Positions 13,710 to 17,547 of a stretch of 17,547 nt of DNA are shown here, piece after piece. Both the position numbers and the translations under genes were made by a program. Origin of the DNA: Planctomycetota bacterium (GTDB taxonomy: Bacteria > Planctomycetota > Phycisphaerae > Sedimentisphaerales > Anaerohalosphaeraceae); contig DAOVVQ010000047.1 of NCBI GenBank assembly GCA_030637065.1, positions 1 through 17,547 of the forward strand, in the 5' to 3' direction. Below the pieces are notes generated by a model. That model saw nothing but the letters and a program-made list of their open reading frames with translations, was not told where the DNA came from and searched no databases. Positions within the stretch are counted from its first letter, which is position 1. Every line of letters begins with the position of its first letter.

Positions 13710-14924
13710 ATGATACTACCGATTCGAACGAGTATAAGTCCTCGCCGCACGCCGTACGCGAACTACGGCCTGATAGCCGTGACGGCGCTCATCTTCCTGA
13801 TAACGTATCACCCCCAGCAGATCCGCGTCTACGGAAGTTTGGTCGGTGAAACTACACTTAGGCCCTGGGCCGACAAATTCGTGCTCACCCCCAATACCCC
13901 CGAGGAGCCCGACCGCTTCTCTTACGGGCAACTGGTCACTTACGCCTTTCTGCACGCCAACTGGACTCACATTTTCGGCAATATGTTCTTTTTATTCATC
14001 TTCGGCAGCAACGTAAACGACAAGCTGGGCAATTTCGGCTACCTCTGTTTTTATGCGGCTGGGGCGGTTTTTAGCGGTTTAGGGCACATGTTCTTCAGCG
14101 GCACTCCCGTTTTGGGCGCCAGCGGTGCCGTCGCAGCGGTAACCGGCGCATACCTTGTCCTGTTCTCCAAAACAGAGATCACCGTGATGTACTGGTTCTT
14201 CTTCCTCGGGACATTCGATCTGCCGGCGTACTATTTCATCGGCCTCAAGATGATCCTGTTTGATAATATGATCGCAAGTACCGACCAGCGAGTAGCCTAC
14301 GACGCGCATCTTGCGGGATACGCTTTCGGAATAGCTGCGACCCTCTTCCTGCTGATAAGAGGCCTGATCAGACGAGAAAATTTCGACCTTCTCTATATGA
14401 TGACCCAGTGGAACCGGCGGAGGCGATACCGCGATGCCGTTTCGGATGGCTATGATCCGTTTTCCGGCAGAGTCAGCCAGCAGCAAACCCGGGTAAAACG
14501 GAAAAAAGGAACCCAGGCCGAGCACGCTGAGATAGAGAAGACCGCGGAGATTCGCGGTGAAATCGCCCAGCTTATCAGCCAGCGCAATCTGCCCCAGGCA
14601 GCCAAACTCTACGAAAATCTGTTGAATATCGACCCGGATCAGGTCCTGCCCCGCCAGCACCAGTTGGATATCGCCAACCAGCTCATGTCGATGGGCCAGT
14701 GGGCCATGTCCGCCCAGGCATACGAGCGATTCCTGGCACATTACCGCAACTATGAGCACATCGAGCAGGTGGAACTGATGTTAGGAGTGCTCTTGTGCCG
14801 ATATCTTGATAAGCCGACCGAGGCAGCCGGTTTGCTCAGGGCCGCCCGGGAAAAACTGACCGATCCGGGCCAGCTGAAAATGTGCGACGATGAGCTGAAA
14901 AGGCTGGAAAATTCCGGGTCATAG
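13710..14924 (+). CDS. Rhomboid intramembrane serine protease with C-terminal TPR-like helical domain
   Basis: Membrane protease that cuts transmembrane segments of substrate proteins. The 404-residue protein has six to seven helices in its first 220 residues. Family motifs are HANWTHIFGN (82-91, with His82, His87 and Asn91), the nucleophile Ser138 in GASGA (136-140), and catalytic His200 in AHLAG. After a basic linker (about 234-268) comes a cytoplasmic helical tail (about 270-400) that reads as two or three tetratricopeptide-like repeats, for example NLPQAAKLYENLLNIDPD and WAMSAQAYERFLAHY. Such tails usually bind partners. The start ATG has only a weak ribosome site. The gene lies alone between the terminator at 13631 and the promoter of the SH3 gene. 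Substrates are unknown. Confidence 0.9.
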   Translation: MILPIRTSISPRRTPYANYGLIAVTALIFLITYHPQQIRVYGSLVGETTLRPWADKFVLTPNTPEEPDRFSYGQLVTYAFLHANWTHIFGNMFFLFIFGSNVNDKLGNFGYLCFYAAGAVFSGLGHMFFSGTPVLGASGAVAAVTGAYLVLFSKTEITVMYWFFFLGTFDLPAYYFIGLKMILFDNMIASTDQRVAYDAHLAGYAFGIAATLFLLIRGLIRRENFDLLYMMTQWNRRRRYRDAVSDGYDPFSGRVSQQQTRVKRKKGTQAEHAEIEKTAEIRGEIAQLISQRNLPQAAKLYENLLNIDPDQVLPRQHQLDIANQLMSMGQWAMSAQAYERFLAHYRNYEHIEQVELMLGVLLCRYLDKPTEAAGLLRAAREKLTDPGQLKMCDDELKRLENSGS

Positions 14925-14936
14925 CTGATAAAATTA

Positions 14937-14965
14937 TTGACAATCCCGATGGGCAGTGATAGGCT
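14937..14965 (+). promoter_or_regulatory. Promoter candidate for the SH3-domain gene
   Basis: A perfect -35 TTGACA (14937-14942) is followed after 17 bases by TAGGCT (14960-14965), a moderate -10. The predicted transcript would have a leader of about 70 bases before the ATG at 15041, with GAGAGG as ribosome site. Confidence 0.6.
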
Positions 14966-15040
14966 AAAACCTGTTGTGTATGCAGGTATATCGTTTTTTG
15001 GGTGTATTTCGGTTCATAACCAGGTTTTGAGAGGTTAAAA

Positions 15041-16306
15041 ATGTCAACTTACAGAAACCTTTTTATTAGCGTATCTCTGGTAATTTTGGCGTCCGTTTGT
15101 CTTGGGCAGGAGCATAAATCGGCCCCTGTGATCAAGACCGGTGCGAAAACAGTAAATCCGGCTACCCCTAAGATCCCATACATCGCCGAAGTTGTGGGGA
15201 CAAGCGTATATGTGCGATCGGGACCGGGGACCGCTTATTATTTCTGCAGCAAGCTGGCCAGCCCGGAACGAGTCAAAGTTGTCGGCCATTCGCCCGAAGG
15301 ACTGTGGACCAGAATATTGCCTCCTGACGGAAGTTTTTCCTGGATATCCATGAATTTTGTCAAGCTCGACACCGTCAATCCCGGCATAGGTGTGGTCTCC
15401 GGCGATGCCGTTCGGGTCTGGGCCGGCTCGGAATACGAAGTTCCCGTCCGTTCGTCTACGATGCAGGTTAAACTCGACAAAGGCGCTCTTGTAAAACTGA
15501 TGGATGGTCAGAAAGCAACCGGCGATTACTACAAGATCGCTCCGCCGACGGGGGCTTACCTTTGGATGAGCACGCAATATCTAAAATACGTCGGCCCGAT
15601 CACACCGCCAAAGCCGCTAAAATTGCCACCAAAACCAACGGCGAAGCCGGAACCGGCGCCGTCGGTCAAACCGCAACCAGCCAAGCCCCCGGTCAAGGAA
15701 AAACCGAAAGCACCGCCAGAGCCGCCCAAGCCGCCGAAACTCTCGGCTGAGGCCAAAATGGTTAAAGAGTGCCTGGAACTGGCCGAGAAGCTTCTTGCTG
15801 AATCGGCAAAGCCCATAGGCAAACAGGATTACAGTGCGATCAAGAAGACTCTGCAATCGATAGCCAAGAACCCGGAAGCGGGCAAGGCGAAATTCTATGC
15901 CGAGTATCAGCTTGACCGGATAAGCCGGTTCGAGTTGGCTCATCTGTCATGGCAGGAAGTAAAGCGTCAGGACGATGAACTGGCCAAAACCAGGAAAGGC
16001 ATCAAAAAAGAACGCTCCGTTCGCCTTGAAAATCTTCCAAAGCCGGAGGATTTTATAGTTACCGGACGAATCAAGCCCTCGCAGATATATACCGCTCAAA
16101 CGGGACAGGAACGATATCTCATCGTTAGCGAGGCCGGACGTATCATCTGCTACGCCATCCCAGCCAATGCCGCGGCTGGGGCGGATATCGCCAGACATCT
16201 TAACAGCAGGGTAGGGCTCATAGGAGAACTGGACGAGGATAAGACCGGACCGATAGGCCTGGTCAAGTTCACCGCCATAAAGAGCCTGTCGGCATTGACA
16301 GAATAG
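15041..16306 (+). CDS. Secreted protein with two bacterial SH3 domains and a proline-rich linker
   Basis: Exported 421-residue protein of unknown role. A signal peptide covers about 1-22, with likely cleavage near LGQ; Cys20 is not in a good lipobox because Val precedes it. Two SH3b-like domains follow: about 47-109, with VYVRSGPGTAYY typical of the family, and about 116-185. Their ligands in other proteins are peptidoglycan or cell-surface polymers. A linker rich in Pro and Lys (187-234) could span the cell-wall space. A helical region (about 236-340) and a small C-terminal beta-rich domain (about 345-418, containing VTGRIKPSQIYT and GLIGELDEDKTG) end the protein; the last part could be OB-like, which is only an impression. 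Ribosome site and promoter are good. It converges with the AsmA-like gene over a 125-base gap. Confidence 0.75.
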   Translation: MSTYRNLFISVSLVILASVCLGQEHKSAPVIKTGAKTVNPATPKIPYIAEVVGTSVYVRSGPGTAYYFCSKLASPERVKVVGHSPEGLWTRILPPDGSFSWISMNFVKLDTVNPGIGVVSGDAVRVWAGSEYEVPVRSSTMQVKLDKGALVKLMDGQKATGDYYKIAPPTGAYLWMSTQYLKYVGPITPPKPLKLPPKPTAKPEPAPSVKPQPAKPPVKEKPKAPPEPPKPPKLSAEAKMVKECLELAEKLLAESAKPIGKQDYSAIKKTLQSIAKNPEAGKAKFYAEYQLDRISRFELAHLSWQEVKRQDDELAKTRKGIKKERSVRLENLPKPEDFIVTGRIKPSQIYTAQTGQERYLIVSEAGRIICYAIPANAAAGADIARHLNSRVGLIGELDEDKTGPIGLVKFTAIKSLSALTE

Positions 16307-16431
16307 CGACTAATACCGGCCCAACTTTAATATGGCACGGGCGTGATGCCTTTGCAGGCACAAGCATGTTTGGGCTTTCCACATATTTGCGAAACGACAG
16401 TGATTACGGATGGGCATTTCGGGGAACCGGT

Positions 16432-17547
16432 TTACGGATTGGAACCGAATATCCCAAATGGCGTGCTTAGCACTGGCAGTGCGGTGGTCTCGATTTGGGG
16501 ATCGTCGATATCGCCGCGGACCTCTACCTTAACGACAGCCGAACCGAGCCCTTTAGCCAGAGATTCGAGAAAAGAAGGGTCATTCGTAATTTTTCCGCCG
16601 GATGCCTTAAAGTCAAGCCTGACCTTGTTGCTTTTCAGGTCAAGCTCACCGCTGCCGAGCAGGACCGTATTTCGCCCGGACATATAAACCCGTTCGAAAA
16701 TCAGCTTGTTTTCCTTGATATAGGCGTCGATGGCCATATCGCTGAAAATAAAGTCTGTCGGTTTGTTCATTTGCAACGCCGTAAGGATCTTGCCGAGCAA
16801 TGAACGCCTCGCCATCGTCATTTCACGAACATTTACATTCAACCGGCCAACACTCGAATCCTTTCTGCCTAACAATCCCTTGACATTAACCGTGCCGCCG
16901 GCGGAACCGTTGGTAAGGCCTTTTTGACCCTTTTGGCCGATAAGTTTTTCCGAGACAATATCCTTTACATCCACTCCGTCAAATGCCACCCGCAGGGTGT
17001 ACCCGATGCTGCCTGCGGAGGCGTGGTCCAATTGCATACCACCGGTCAGATTGCCGCCGCAGAAATTCGCAAAAAGCCGCTGGGTTTCAAACACAGCCCT
17101 GTTGGGGTCATAGATGATATCCGTGCAGAAATTTGTTATCGCCCTGTCTTTTACTTTCAGGCGATCGGCCCTTATCTCGCCTTCGGCACGCACCAGTCCG
17201 GCGGAGGTCTTATACAGTGCCCGGGCGGAAAGCACTCCATCCAGTTCGCTAAGGGTAGCCGCAGCGCCAATCGTGCAGTTCTTGAAAACCATTTCGCCGG
17301 TAAAATCCATCTGCTTTTGGCCCGCTGAATCCGCAAACAAAACCGCCCGCTCGAAATTCAGGTCCATGTGCCCGGTCGGATCGGCGCTGCGGTAGATATC
17401 CCCAATGGCATCGGGCAGGGCCTGGCCAAGCTCAGGGCCAAGAACGAGATCGTGAACCTTTAAGTCTTCCATGACGATCTTATTCGGAGTGATCGTAATC
17501 GTGCCGGTAACATCTTTAATAGGGTATGGAAAATCCTCGAAATTCAA
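16432..17547 (-). CDS. AsmA-like protein, C-terminal part (5' end outside the window)
   Basis: At least 371 residues of a longer protein; the frame is open to the window edge, so the true start lies beyond it. The terminal TTG in the window is an internal Leu codon or unknown. The sequence is repetitive beta-strand material with alternating hydrophobic residues, for example VTGTITITPNKIVMEDLKV, and ends with a pattern typical of AsmA/YhdP-type C-termini: GSGELDLKSNKVRL, a GLGSAVVKVEVRG segment and DDPQIE close to the end. Members of this superfamily form long hydrophobic grooves bridging inner and outer membranes and move phospholipids. The exact subfamily cannot be set from this fragment. 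It probably acts in the same envelope as the LptF/LptG permeases, though there is no operon link here. Confidence 0.72.
   Translation of the reverse strand: MNFEDFPYPIKDVTGTITITPNKIVMEDLKVHDLVLGPELGQALPDAIGDIYRSADPTGHMDLNFERAVLFADSAGQKQMDFTGEMVFKNCTIGAAATLSELDGVLSARALYKTSAGLVRAEGEIRADRLKVKDRAITNFCTDIIYDPNRAVFETQRLFANFCGGNLTGGMQLDHASAGSIGYTLRVAFDGVDVKDIVSEKLIGQKGQKGLTNGSAGGTVNVKGLLGRKDSSVGRLNVNVREMTMARRSLLGKILTALQMNKPTDFIFSDMAIDAYIKENKLIFERVYMSGRNTVLLGSGELDLKSNKVRLDFKASGGKITNDPSFLESLAKGLGSAVVKVEVRGDIDDPQIETTALPVLSTPFGIFGSNP

Noticed and set aside
16347..16360. Hairpin TGCCT-TTGC-AGGCA between the SH3 gene and the AsmA-like gene as a terminator
   Set aside because: The stem is only 5 bases and no T-run follows on either strand, so a terminator call is not supported.
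1..17547. CRISPR array, tRNA/rRNA genes, transposase, phage or toxin-antitoxin genes
   Set aside because: No regularly spaced repeats, no clover-leaf or rRNA sequence and no motif of these families was seen. The repeats found are isolated palindromes.

Overview
The window reads as a chromosomal segment of a Gram-negative bacterium. LptF/LptG-type lipopolysaccharide exporter permeases, an AsmA-like envelope protein, a lipoprotein peroxiredoxin and polyprenyl-phosphate sugar enzymes all imply an outer membrane. Gene style (short-form ThiC, an over-long LptF, a rhomboid-TPR fusion, moderately high G+C coding with many hairpin repeats between genes) suggests the Planctomycetota, perhaps Phycisphaerae. 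That placement is an impression, not a demonstrated result. I see no tRNA, rRNA, CRISPR array, transposase, integrase or phage gene.

Layout. Bases 1-284 hold a palindromic repeat (copy A) and a promoter region. Then comes a plus-strand pair, threonine synthase (thrC) and a GT39 ArnT-like glycosyltransferase. It converges on a tight minus-strand trio: YdjC/HpnK-type deacetylase, GT2 polyprenyl-phosphate glycosyltransferase, and a membrane-anchored phosphatase-like protein whose catalytic Cys is Gly. Divergent from the trio are two LptF/LptG permease genes. Bases 8597-8911, between convergent lptG and thiC, are non-coding and packed with inverted repeats, including a complete copy B of the repeat seen at 55-130. 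thiC (minus) is preceded by a TPP riboswitch, an intrinsic terminator and a good sigma70-like promoter. Next are two A+T-rich, unrecognised small membrane proteins (minus), then a minus-strand pair: an M24 Xaa-Pro aminopeptidase followed by a lipoprotein Bcp peroxiredoxin. The 305-base gap at 13405-13709 carries a promoter-to-terminator unit that looks like a small RNA, plus a second promoter for a rhomboid protease. The window ends with a secreted two-SH3-domain protein (plus) facing a truncated AsmA-like protein (minus).

How the genes work together. The 1654-8596 stretch is an envelope-glycan neighbourhood. GT2 (loads a sugar onto a lipid carrier), a sugar deacetylase and GT39 (transfers a sugar from the carrier to an acceptor outside the inner membrane) have the same activities as the ArnC-ArnD-ArnT lipid A modification route, next to LPS export permeases. 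This assignment is inference; the individual families are clear. The most notable sequence-level observations are the pseudophosphatase active site, the nested-hairpin repeat family, and the candidate small RNA.
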